In this document: positions 1 through 6,428 of the stretch, piece by piece
Numbering within the stretch: the first letter of the stretch is position 1
How the letters are laid out: the number at the start of each line of letters is the position of its first letter
DNA from: Oscillospiraceae bacterium
Lineage (GTDB): Bacteria; Bacillota; Clostridia; Oscillospirales; UBA929
Reading direction: 5' to 3'
NCBI GenBank assembly: GCA_031289065.1
Contig: JAITQI010000114.1
Location: 1 to 10,505, forward strand
DNA: 10,505 nucleotides
Notes under the pieces: generated by a model
Told to the model about the DNA's origin: nothing
The model's input: only the letters and a program-made list of their open reading frames with translations
Databases searched by the model: none
Translations under genes and position numbers: made by a program

Positions 1-187
1 GGGCCTGGGGGGTGACGGGGGGGGGGTCGAACGGGGGGTTGTCCCGGGGGAGGGGGGGGGGCGGTTCCTCCGGGCCCCCATCCGTCGGGGCGGAGGCGTC
101 TGCCTGGGGAGCGGCCGCCGCCTCGGCGAGTTGGGCGGCGGCCACCTCCATGAGCAGGCGGCAGGCGGTCAAAATCCTGGCATCCAT
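1..187 (-). CDS. Putative tail assembly chaperone or tail protein, N-terminal part only
   Basis: This frame starts with ATG at 187, ten bases after the tail tube stop codon, and stays open to the window edge (62 codons). A weak GAGG overlapping the upstream stop is the only ribosome binding site seen. The first 20 or so residues (MDARILTACRLLMEVAAAQL) look helical. An Ala-rich stretch follows, then a proline-rich tail from about residue 39 that is encoded partly by two runs of ten C. In contractile-tail phages the gene after the tube usually encodes a tail assembly chaperone, which binds the tape measure and is often made in two forms by ribosomal frameshifting. The assignment here is from position only, with no family motif recognised. 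The homopolymer runs could also hide sequencing errors that shift the frame. Confidence 0.5.
   Translation of the reverse strand, partial: MDARILTACRLLMEVAAAQLAEAAAAPQADASAPTDGGPEEPPPPLPRDNPPFDPPPVTPQA
17..61 (+). repeat. G-run cluster with two G10 tracts (potential G-quadruplex)
   Basis: On the plus strand, G-runs of 10, 6, 5 and 10 (17-26, 33-38, 46-50, 52-61) are separated by loops of 6, 7 and 1 bases. This fits the usual G3+N1-7 quadruplex pattern. The plus strand is the template for the prophage gene lying here. Both outer runs are exactly ten bases, so they are also candidates for slippage or miscalled length. Whether a quadruplex forms is inference. Confidence 0.6.
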
Positions 188-197
188 AGCGGCGGCC

Positions 198-581
198 TCA
201 GTTGGGGGTCTCGAGGCGGCGGGTGGCCACGAGGGAGACCGACTCCAGGATCATGTCCCCCACCGCGCCCTTTTCGCTGATGTCGTCCCAATGGCAGCCG
301 GTGTAGATGATCTTGCGGTCGGGCTTGCAGACGACCAGGGAGAAGTCCTCCAGGTCGTGGAAGTTGAGGCCGTCGGCCAGAGCGGCCTCGGTGGCGTACA
401 GGCGGGAGAGGGTGAGGGCGTGGGTGCGCTGGCCGCCTATCGAGGCCACCGGCTCTTCTTCGCCGAAGGCCTCCACGGGGCGGCTCTTCCGGGTGGTGCG
501 GGCCGCGTAGTTCTGCACCACGGCCACCCGGGTGCCGTTTACTTCTAAGTAGATGTCGCTACTGGTGGGAATCGCGTTCAT
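198..581 (-). CDS. Phage tail tube protein
   Basis: The 127-residue product resembles tail tube proteins of Firmicutes contractile-tail prophages. These polymerise as stacked rings inside the sheath and form the channel for DNA. The N-terminus (MNAIPTSSDIYLEVNG) leads into a mixed beta-strand pattern, with the stretches EAFGEEEPVASIGG at 38-51 and KPDRKIIYTGC at 87-97 typical of the group. It directly follows the sheath gene, the usual sheath-tube order. ATG at 581 is preferred over TTG at 584 because the AAAAGGGGG ribosome binding site then has about 8 bases of spacing. The sheath stop codon lies within the leader of this gene, so translation may be coupled. The family call is from remembered similarity plus position. 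Confidence 0.8.
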   Translation of the reverse strand: MNAIPTSSDIYLEVNGTRVAVVQNYAARTTRKSRPVEAFGEEEPVASIGGQRTHALTLSRLYATEAALADGLNFHDLEDFSLVVCKPDRKIIYTGCHWDDISEKGAVGDMILESVSLVATRRLETPN

Positions 582-597
582 CAAAAACGCCCCCTTT

Positions 598-1659
598 TCA
601 GACGAGGATGTGCGCGGTCAGGTAGATTTGGTTGAGCGCGTGGGCCACGGCGAACTCAAAGGACACCACGCACACGGTGGGGTTGCCGACGGCCTGTTCG
701 GCGGCGACGTTGCGGTAGCCGTCGATGATTTGGGCGGTCTTTTTGGCCTCCAGGTCCATGATGACATGGCTGCGCACCGCGCCACGCACCTGTTCGGTGT
801 TTTTGGCCCGGGCAAACCGCGCCCGGAGGGATCGGCGCAGCCCGGCGATGACATGGTCGGCGATGAGGACGGTGGACAGCTCCCGCCAGGTGGGGTCGGG
901 CACGCCGCCGGTCTCAGTGCGGGTGGTCACCGCCCGCAGGACGCTCACCGTGCCGGACAGCTCCTCCAGAGGGGTCACGCCGCCGGTGATGAGCAGGTCG
1001 ATTTCGTTGTCGCCGTACCGGGCGGTCAGACCGCCCAGGCCGGGTACCGCCGCGCCGCCCAGGGGCAGGGCGGGGTCGGTGTTTTGGGCCATCACCCCGG
1101 CCACCGCCGCCGCCAGATAGGGGCCGGATAGGACGCCGCCGTCGGTTTTCAGCCCTCGGGGGCCGACCAGCACCATCCGCTCGCTTTGCAGGGCGTCGGC
1201 CCGGGCGGCGAGGGCGGCGGGGTCGTCCTCGCCCAGCCCCACCACGGCGATCCGTTCCCGGCGGGCCTCGGAGGCCTCGGCCACCGCGTCCCGCAGGGCC
1301 TGCTGCACCGCCAGGGCGGGGGAATCGCAGATCAGGATGGGGATGTCTTCTATGGTGTTCAGGGCGTCAAAGGCGGCGCGGTAGTCCGCCGGGCCGGGGG
1401 TTTCGCCGGACACCGGCAGGGCGACCACCCGGGCCGCCCCTCCGGCCAGCGCCAGCCGGACAAGCTCGGTCAGACCCTGGCCCTCGCCGCCGAACAGCGA
1501 CACGGCCTGGGCGTATCCGGTGACGGTCACCGGCTGGCCGCCGCCGGGGAGGGCGGCGACGCCGACGGCGCCTACCACCCGGGCCCCGGGCAGGGTGGAA
1601 ATCACGGACGAGGCGTCAAACTCGGAGTAGACGCCGGGGCGTTCATTGGGTAAACTCAT
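598..1659 (-). CDS. Contractile tail sheath protein (short form)
   Basis: The 353-residue product has the hallmarks of phage tail sheath proteins. An N-terminal MSLPNERPGVYSEFD starts the chain (the PGVY motif is typical). A central Rossmann-like part carries VVALPVSG near 78-85 and IPILICDSPALA near 106-117. The C-terminal domain holds DLLITGGVTPLEE and a conserved-looking tail from about residue 255 (PTWRELSTVLIADHV). Sheath subunits surround the tube and contract to drive it through the host envelope, so this marks a myovirus-type particle. The protein is short beside PBSX XkdK (about 466 residues) or Mu sheath (about 495), which suggests loss of outer insertion domains. ATG 1659 is chosen over an upstream in-frame start at 1758 because GGAAAGGAG precedes it and the longer form would overlap the upstream gene by 116 bases. 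The chosen start overlaps it by 17. Confidence 0.93.
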   Translation of the reverse strand: MSLPNERPGVYSEFDASSVISTLPGARVVGAVGVAALPGGGQPVTVTGYAQAVSLFGGEGQGLTELVRLALAGGAARVVALPVSGETPGPADYRAAFDALNTIEDIPILICDSPALAVQQALRDAVAEASEARRERIAVVGLGEDDPAALAARADALQSERMVLVGPRGLKTDGGVLSGPYLAAAVAGVMAQNTDPALPLGGAAVPGLGGLTARYGDNEIDLLITGGVTPLEELSGTVSVLRAVTTRTETGGVPDPTWRELSTVLIADHVIAGLRRSLRARFARAKNTEQVRGAVRSHVIMDLEAKKTAQIIDGYRNVAAEQAVGNPTVCVVSFEFAVAHALNQIYLTAHILV

Positions 1660-2068
1660 GTACAACCTCTCCTTTCCAATCGAAGATAACGGGCGGGGCG
1701 TCGGCCGGAGGCTCGGTGGGCCAGACCGCCCGCCTGTGCAGGGTGAAGCGCAGGACAAACCGCCGGGTGACCGGGTCGTAAACCGTTCCCGCCCCCTCCA
1801 GCCGCAGGCCGGACAGTGTCCCGGGCAGGGCGGCGGCCGCCTGGGCGCACTGGGCGGCGGTTTGTCCGTATACCGCCAGGGAAAATTCCGCCTCGGCCAG
1901 GCGGGCCGTCTCCGCCCCCAGTCCCGCCGGGCGCAGGGTCAGCTTGTCCAGCCCCAGGGCGACCACCGGGGTTTCCTCGGGGAGAGGCGCGTCCGGAAAG
2001 GCTTGGCAGACGGTGAGATCGGTGGCGTCCCGGAGGGTTTGGGCGAGGTCTTCCAGCCAGTTGAGCAT
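1643..2068 (-). CDS. Head-tail joining or tail completion protein (probable)
   Basis: This 141-residue protein sits between the connector genes and the sheath gene, the slot usually held by a tail terminator or tail completion protein that caps the tail and joins it to the head. Visible features are a helical start (MLNWLEDLAQTLRDAT), a beta-rich middle (VVALGLDKLTLRPAGLG), and a C-terminal segment with alternating strand pattern (TRRFVLRFTLHRRAV). Strand-rich small folds of this kind are usual for tail terminators. A strong AAAGGAGG precedes ATG 2068 at a spacing of about 11. Its 3' end overlaps the sheath start by 17 bases, which suggests coupled translation. The specific role is inferred from order and size. 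Confidence 0.65.
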   Translation of the reverse strand: MLNWLEDLAQTLRDATDLTVCQAFPDAPLPEETPVVALGLDKLTLRPAGLGAETARLAEAEFSLAVYGQTAAQCAQAAAALPGTLSGLRLEGAGTVYDPVTRRFVLRFTLHRRAVWPTEPPADAPPVIFDWKGEVVHEFTQ

Positions 2069-2100
2069 GGGGTGAAGGGCCTCCTTTCAGAGGTGGGTGG

Positions 2101-2439
2101 TTACGGGTTCGCGCCGGGTATCGCTTCCAGGAGGGCCCATATGTGATGTGGGGTGTCGCCGATGCGCCAGGTTTCGGCCCGGAGGACGGCGAAGGTCTGC
2201 TCTCCCTGGCGGATGTGGGTGATGTCGGCGAGGGGATGGTCCGGGGGGCCTATATAGAGGTACCGGGCGCGGTTGACCCAACCGGGGGGCGCGGGGTGAT
2301 GGGTGTCCGGCCCGGTGGGGGATAAGGAGGCGGGTTGGAGGGCGGCGGTGACGGCGACGGCGCCGCCGGGGCCTATCAGGTCCACCGGGCCGCCGCATGT
2401 GCGCAGGGCCTCCCGAAACAGGGCGGTGGCGGCGTTCAT
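2101..2439 (-). CDS. Head closure (stopper-type) connector protein (probable)
   Basis: The product has 112 residues. The first half is Ala/Gly/Pro-rich. The second half contains ARYLYIGPPDHPLADI at about 58-73, then a QGEQTFAVLRAETWRIGD segment and a final WALLEAI strand. A short beta-barrel with a 'YLYIGP' strand is seen in many Firmicutes prophage head closure proteins, which plug the portal channel after packaging and receive the tail. The start codon overlaps the stop of the preceding gene by four bases (ATGA), a classic coupled junction. A GGGGGTGG sequence upstream can act as ribosome binding site. The role is assigned from position between the adaptor and tail-completion candidates, with moderate support from sequence pattern. 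Confidence 0.6.
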   Translation of the reverse strand: MNAATALFREALRTCGGPVDLIGPGGAVAVTAALQPASLSPTGPDTHHPAPPGWVNRARYLYIGPPDHPLADITHIRQGEQTFAVLRAETWRIGDTPHHIWALLEAIPGANP

Positions 2440-2822
2440 CCGTCCACCCCCAGGAAGGCGAAGCCCGTCGGGGCGGCGTAGGGGGCCAGGAGGCGGTCGG
2501 CCTCCCGGCGGAGGGTTTCGGCCCGGGCGGCGGCGTCTCCGGCGCGCCCGGCGGACACCGACACCGCCCCCAGACGGAAGCTGTTCACCCCGCCGCCCAG
2601 CGCCGCCTCCCGGGCGGCCAGACCGGCCAGGGCCAACAGGGCGCAGGCCGACACAAAGGCGGGGGCGCAGTCCGTCGGCACCAGGCCGGGGCGCAGCTTG
2701 GCGGCGGCCTCCGCCACCGCCGCCAGGCAGAGGGATTCCAGCCCGGCGGGGTGATCGGGGGCGCTGAGGGACGCTTCGGCCAGCGTCAGGGCGGCCATAT
2801 GGGCCAACGTGTCCGACGGCAT
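2436..2822 (-). CDS. Head-tail connector (adaptor-type) protein (probable)
   Basis: A 128-residue, almost wholly alpha-helical, alanine-rich protein directly follows the capsid gene. Helix-rich proteins of 100-130 residues in this place are usually adaptors of the gp6/gp15 type, which form a ring under the portal. A near-C-terminal helix AETLRREADRLLAPYA (about 102-117) and the closing GFAFLGVDG fit that shape. ATG 2822 lies four bases after the capsid stop and has no clear ribosome binding site, so re-initiation after capsid translation is likely. An in-frame ATG at 2798 (MAALTLAEAS) is an alternative start. The family assignment is inference from order and helical pattern. Confidence 0.65.
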   Translation of the reverse strand: MPSDTLAHMAALTLAEASLSAPDHPAGLESLCLAAVAEAAAKLRPGLVPTDCAPAFVSACALLALAGLAAREAALGGGVNSFRLGAVSVSAGRAGDAAARAETLRREADRLLAPYAAPTGFAFLGVDG

Positions 2823-2826
2823 GGGG

Positions 2827-3834
2827 TCAGGCGACGGTCAGCACGCGGGCGGCTTCGGGGAAAATCTTGGCGAAGCCCGCCGTGCTGACGATGGCCGCCC
2901 GCTCCAGTTGGCGGTCGATGAGCTTGTCGTATTCCACGGTGAGGTCGCCCGACTGCACCATTTCCAGGGCGTAGCGCTTGTCGAGGCCGATGAGGGTGCC
3001 GGTGAGCTCCCCGGCTCGGAGGAGGCTGGCGCCCAGGGGGGAGTCCAGCTTGCCGGTGCCCTGGAAGTTGAGGCCGGTGAGGGGGTTTTGGAACTCGGGC
3101 AGGCCCAGCACGGCCAGGGTGAGGTCGCGCCCGGCCAGGAGGGTGTTCATCTCGTAGGGGGCGAAGTCGCTCCAGAAGCTGAGCAGGGCGGCGTAGTTGA
3201 AGCTGGCGGCGGGAATCGACGCGGCGGGGGCGGGGTTGCTGTTGCCGTCGCCCCAGAGGATGACGTCGATGGCGTCCTGCAAGTGGGTCTGCATGATGTG
3301 GGAGCCGATTTGGCGCAGGGTGACGGCGAAGAGGTCGAGTTTCTGGTACTTGACCGCCTCATAGGAGGCCACCAGCATACGGCCCCGCTTGTGCAGGCGC
3401 ACCAGGTTGTCCTGGCTGCGGATGGCGGTTTGGGGGATGGACGCGCCCTCCTCCACCCGTTTGAGGGCCTTGTCCTCGGCGGCGGGGGCGGAGGTGATGG
3501 CGCGGTAGTCCTTGGCGTCGATGCGGGTGACGGTGGCGGTGAGCTGGGGGAGGATGTTGCGCTCCTCCATGCCCTGGCGTACCGAGCGGGCGATGAATTC
3601 GGGGAAGAGCACCGCCGACTCAAAGGTCTGGAAAAACTTGCCCACCGGGTCGGAGCCCAGGCCCTTGACATGAATGCCGAAGCGCTTGAGCTGGCGCTGG
3701 TAGGCGTCGAGGGTTTCCAGGGGGGTTCCGGCGTAGCGCTGGGACGGGTCGAGGGTCTCCAGGGTCTGGGTGAAGGACTGGCCGCCCTGGCCGTACATGC
3801 CCTTTTCCAGGCGGATGTTTTCGTAGTTGCCCAT
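2827..3834 (-). CDS. Major capsid protein, HK97 fold
   Basis: The 335-residue protein lies in the capsid position, after protease and decoration genes. Its pattern fits phage major capsid proteins: a polar N-terminal arm of about 60 residues, a helix with FFQTFESAVLFPEFIARSV near 67-85, an extended segment rich in Arg/Lys around 99-130 (E-loop region), a long spine helix near 165-192 (LFAVTLRQIGSHIMQTHLQDAID) and a C-terminal strand with YALEMVQSGDLTVEYDKL. It would form the shell of the head. AGGAGGT about 8 bases before ATG 3834 is the best ribosome binding site in the operon, as expected for the most abundant product. Whether the N-terminal arm is cut by the upstream protease cannot be seen from sequence. 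Confidence 0.9.
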   Translation of the reverse strand: MGNYENIRLEKGMYGQGGQSFTQTLETLDPSQRYAGTPLETLDAYQRQLKRFGIHVKGLGSDPVGKFFQTFESAVLFPEFIARSVRQGMEERNILPQLTATVTRIDAKDYRAITSAPAAEDKALKRVEEGASIPQTAIRSQDNLVRLHKRGRMLVASYEAVKYQKLDLFAVTLRQIGSHIMQTHLQDAIDVILWGDGNSNPAPAASIPAASFNYAALLSFWSDFAPYEMNTLLAGRDLTLAVLGLPEFQNPLTGLNFQGTGKLDSPLGASLLRAGELTGTLIGLDKRYALEMVQSGDLTVEYDKLIDRQLERAAIVSTAGFAKIFPEAARVLTVA

Positions 3835-3883
3835 GTGTGTGTAAACCTCCTGTTTCAGATGTTAGCGGTGAGAGGGCAGCGCG

Positions 3884-4222
3884 TCAGGCCAGCAGGAAAC
3901 CGGTGGTTTGGCGGACGGCGTCGGTGTCGAGGACGAGGTATTCCCGGCCGCTGGCGGCGGTTTTGACGCCCCCGGCGCCGTTGGCGACTAGCTTGACGTA
4001 GCCGGGGGTGGGGGGCGTACCCGTGTAGGGCAGGGCGACGTAGCCGGTGAGCTGGACGCTCACGTGACCGCCGCCGCCGCCGGCGGACACGCCGCAAAAG
4101 ACGTTGTCCGCGGCCGCCGGGGTTACGGCGCCGGGGCCTGTGAGCTTGACCGGATGGCCGGGGGCGGCCGCCCCGGCGAAGGTGGCCACGTTCTCGTGGA
4201 AGCCTTGGAAGGAAATTGTCAT
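3884..4222 (-). CDS. Head decoration / capsid cement-like protein
   Basis: A 112-residue, Gly/Ala/Val-rich, beta-rich protein is encoded just before the capsid gene. The pattern of short strands (HPVKLTGPGAV, HVSVQLTGYVALPYTG, GYVKLVANGAGGVKTA, EYLVLDTD) resembles small capsid-stabilising proteins that bind the outside of the shell after expansion. The single Cys in NVFCGVSAGGGGGHV sits at a turn that is often conserved in this kind of protein. A strong GAAAGGAG precedes ATG 4222. The gap to the protease gene (66 bases) holds a short repeat, and the gap to the capsid gene (49 bases) carries a similar TCTGAAA-type leader. The identity rests on position, size and strand pattern, and some relatives are annotated only as hypothetical. 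Confidence 0.7.
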   Translation of the reverse strand: MTISFQGFHENVATFAGAAAPGHPVKLTGPGAVTPAAADNVFCGVSAGGGGGHVSVQLTGYVALPYTGTPPTPGYVKLVANGAGGVKTAASGREYLVLDTDAVRQTTGFLLA

Positions 4223-4257
4223 GGTGGGATCGCTCCTTTCAGATGGCAGAGAATAGG

Positions 4258-4288
4258 GGGTAGGAGATGGGTAGGAGGGATGGGTAGG
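4258..4288 (+). repeat. Three GGGTAGG units in the protease-decoration gap
   Basis: GGGTAGG occurs at 4258-4264, 4269-4275 and 4282-4288, the last two within a near-identical GATGGGTAGG context. The repeat fills most of the 66-base gap downstream of the protease stop. On the transcribed minus strand it reads as CCTACCC units. It resembles short intergenic repeats dispersed in gut Firmicutes, but only this copy is visible here. Confidence 0.6.
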
Positions 4289-5185
4289 CTACGCCATGAA
4301 GTCGGCGCCGGGTTCAAAGGGGGGTTGGGAGGTATGGGCGAGGTTGGGCAGCTGGGGGCTGGCGGGGCAGCGCAGGAAGGCCTCTTGGCGCAGGGCGTCC
4401 CGGAGGGCGGCCAGCTCCTCGGCCTCCAGCCGGGCGGGGAGCAGGTCGGTCACCGCCTGGGGCAGGGCGCACAGGGCGCTCAGGCGGCGCACCTCCCGGG
4501 TCAATTCGGCGGCGTATCGGCGGCCCAGGGCGGCCTCTTTGCGCAGGAGGGTTTCGCCGGGGGCGTCCGCCCGGTGCGGGGCGCGGGCCGCCTTGAGCAC
4601 ACCCGCCTGGGGCTGGGCGGGGACGGCCACGAAGGACCACTCGTAGGCGTCGGTGGGCGCGGAGAGAATCAGGTGACACAGCGCGTCCTCGTACCGTTTG
4701 CCCTTCTCGTGGGCGCAGGCGCCTGCCGTTTTCCCGCACACGGAACAGGTGGTTTTGGCGCAGGACAGGCCCACGCTGACCTCCCGTTTGATGCCCCCCT
4801 CGATGTCGGCGATGAGGGGGTCGGCGGCGGGACCCCGGAGCATGTAGGCGTACCCCTTCAGGTACAGGTAGGGCCGCCCGTCCCGGGTGGTTTTGCCGGG
4901 CTCTTGGGCCACCTCGGCGCGGTAGAGCCGGGCCACTTGTTGCCGGGCGCTCCACTGGTGGTCGAACAGGCCGGCTTTGCCCAGAAACAGGGGGGCCATG
5001 TCCGTCAGGGCCTGCTCGTCGAAGCGCTCGTTGTCCCGGTCGATGTCGTTGTCGCACAGGCGCACGGCGAAGTGGTAGACCTGTTCGGCGGCGAGGGGGG
5101 TCTTGGCCAGGCGGTTGATGAGGGCCAGGGCGTCGGCGTCGGGCGTTCCGCCGGGGGCGGCCTGGCCGTCCCATTGCTTTTCCAT
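4289..5185 (-). CDS. Prohead protease (HK97/U35-type) with cysteine cluster and possible scaffold tail
   Basis: The 298-residue product has a serine-protease core of the herpes/HK97 prohead kind. The segment NDIDRDNERFDEQAL (46-60) matches the substrate-side strand. FDHQWSARQQVARL (74-87) would carry the catalytic His76, and KREVSVGLS (133-141) the catalytic Ser137. Directly after it comes a cysteine-rich stretch with C142, C147, C150, C157, H159, C170 and H171, which looks able to bind zinc. Residues 213-275 are helix-forming and charged, like a scaffold domain fused to the protease. No separate scaffold gene is present between portal and capsid. The enzyme would trim head proteins during maturation. 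AAGGGAG lies about 9 bases before ATG 5185, and the portal stop is four bases upstream. Confidence 0.85.
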   Translation of the reverse strand: MEKQWDGQAAPGGTPDADALALINRLAKTPLAAEQVYHFAVRLCDNDIDRDNERFDEQALTDMAPLFLGKAGLFDHQWSARQQVARLYRAEVAQEPGKTTRDGRPYLYLKGYAYMLRGPAADPLIADIEGGIKREVSVGLSCAKTTCSVCGKTAGACAHEKGKRYEDALCHLILSAPTDAYEWSFVAVPAQPQAGVLKAARAPHRADAPGETLLRKEAALGRRYAAELTREVRRLSALCALPQAVTDLLPARLEAEELAALRDALRQEAFLRCPASPQLPNLAHTSQPPFEPGADFMA

Positions 5186-5189
5186 GGGG

Positions 5190-6335
5190 TCACACTCCCT
5201 TATTGAGATGTTCGGCCTGGGCGCGGAAGAGGGCGGCCCGGGCCTCCTCCACCTCGTCCTGCAAATTGATAACCTCCCAGGCCACGCGGGCGGTGGGGGC
5301 GCGGCCCTCCAGGGTCTGCCAGAAGCGGAGCACCCGGGTGAGGGCGGGGGTGACCGTCCGGCGCAGGGCGGTGAGCTCGGAGGTCATGAGGTCGGCTTGC
5401 TGGGAGGACATGCGCTCGGTGGACGACCAGTTGAGCCCCAGCATGAAGGGGGGGATGCCGGTGCGGGCGATGAGCTGCTCCACGAGCTGCCGCACCGGCA
5501 CTTGGCTGTCCAGCGTCTGGTTGTCCGCCCCGATGACCCGGATGTCCACATCCCCGACGGCCACAAAGTCCCGCACCCGGCCGCCGGGGGTGTTTTGCAT
5601 GGCGGCCGACCAGGCCCCGGCGATTTGGGCGGCCCGTTCGGCGGCGGAGCCCCCCTCGGCGGGGTCGGGCTTGCACACCACGGCGATGCGGGCGTTGCCC
5701 ACCCGCTCCCAGTTGCGCCCGACGGTTCGGTAGATGTTCATCAGGATGTCGGCCAGGAAGGGCAGGCCCCGGAGGAGGGACACGCCGTAGGGGGCGTCGG
5801 GCTCGGGGTTGTAGGGGGTGAAGAGGAGGAGGTCCTGACGGGGCAGGGGCTTGAGGGTTCCGTCGGGGGCGCGCAGGGCCAGGCGGGTGTCGAGCGGGCT
5901 GGCGCCCTCGAGGAAGGAAATGTCCCGGGCGTCGCCGCACAGGAGGGCCGCCAGGCGTCCCCCCTCCCGGTCGGCCACCATCTCGCCCACCGCCCGGCCG
6001 CAGGTCAGCAGGCTGTCCAGGTAGGCGTCGAGAAAGACTTGGACGCCGTATTGCCCGCGGCCCACGGGGACGGCCTCCAGAAAGTCGTTGAGGGCGGCCT
6101 CCTCCCCGGGGTCGGGGCAGGCGGCGCGGAAGCCCCCGGCCAGGCGGATGATCTTGAGCAGGGCCGCGTCCACCAGGGGGACGGCCTCCCGGATGGCCCG
6201 GTAGAGGGCGATTTCGCCCCTGTCCCCGGCCCGTCCGGCGGCGGGCAGACCGAGGGCCGCGCCGCTCCCCGTCTCCCGCAGCTGTACAGAGACGGCGGCG
6301 GCGTCTTGGCGGGGTTTGTTCCAGGGCAGTTTCAT
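5190..6335 (-). CDS. Phage portal protein
   Basis: The 381-residue protein forms the ring at one head vertex through which DNA enters and leaves, and where the terminase docks. Family-like features are SPLDTRLALRAPDGTLKPLP (146-165), the segment YNPEPDAPYGVSLLRGLPF (175-193) followed by a helix with NIYRTVGRNWERVGNARIAV (200-219), and the portal signature near the C-terminus: LIARTGIPPFMLGLNW (288-303) followed by a long helix with SQQADLMTSELTALRR. It lies between the large terminase and the protease, as usual. ATG 6335 is chosen over an upstream in-frame start at 6404 because AAAGGTGG precedes it and the upstream codons are only a short tandem repeat. The 93-base gap before it is the longest in the operon. 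Confidence 0.92.
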   Translation of the reverse strand: MKLPWNKPRQDAAAVSVQLRETGSGAALGLPAAGRAGDRGEIALYRAIREAVPLVDAALLKIIRLAGGFRAACPDPGEEAALNDFLEAVPVGRGQYGVQVFLDAYLDSLLTCGRAVGEMVADREGGRLAALLCGDARDISFLEGASPLDTRLALRAPDGTLKPLPRQDLLLFTPYNPEPDAPYGVSLLRGLPFLADILMNIYRTVGRNWERVGNARIAVVCKPDPAEGGSAAERAAQIAGAWSAAMQNTPGGRVRDFVAVGDVDIRVIGADNQTLDSQVPVRQLVEQLIARTGIPPFMLGLNWSSTERMSSQQADLMTSELTALRRTVTPALTRVLRFWQTLEGRAPTARVAWEVINLQDEVEEARAALFRAQAEHLNKGV

Positions 6336-6366
6336 GTGAGGGGAGCCACCTTTCGGGGGAGTTTTT

Positions 6367-6405
6367 CCATTGACAATGGACGATGGACGATGGACAATTG
6401 ACAAT
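6367..6405 (+). repeat. 7-bp tandem repeat with hairpin, between large terminase and portal
   Basis: Five heptamers follow one another: TGACAAT, GGACGAT, GGACGAT, GGACAAT, TGACAAT (6371-6405). CCATTG-A-CAATGG at 6367-6379 forms an inverted repeat on the left edge. The block is much poorer in GC than the genes on both sides. It resembles the short TGACAAT/GGACAAT intergenic repeats dispersed in many gut bacterial genomes. That comparison is from memory and needs a genome-wide search. Confidence 0.8.
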
Positions 6406-6428
6406 GGGAGGAATTTTTTTTCGGGTTC

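Noticed and set aside
12..548. Plus-strand frame of 178 codons at the left edge
   Set aside because: It is antisense to the tail tube and the partial gene beside it, and starts in low-complexity Gly-rich sequence.
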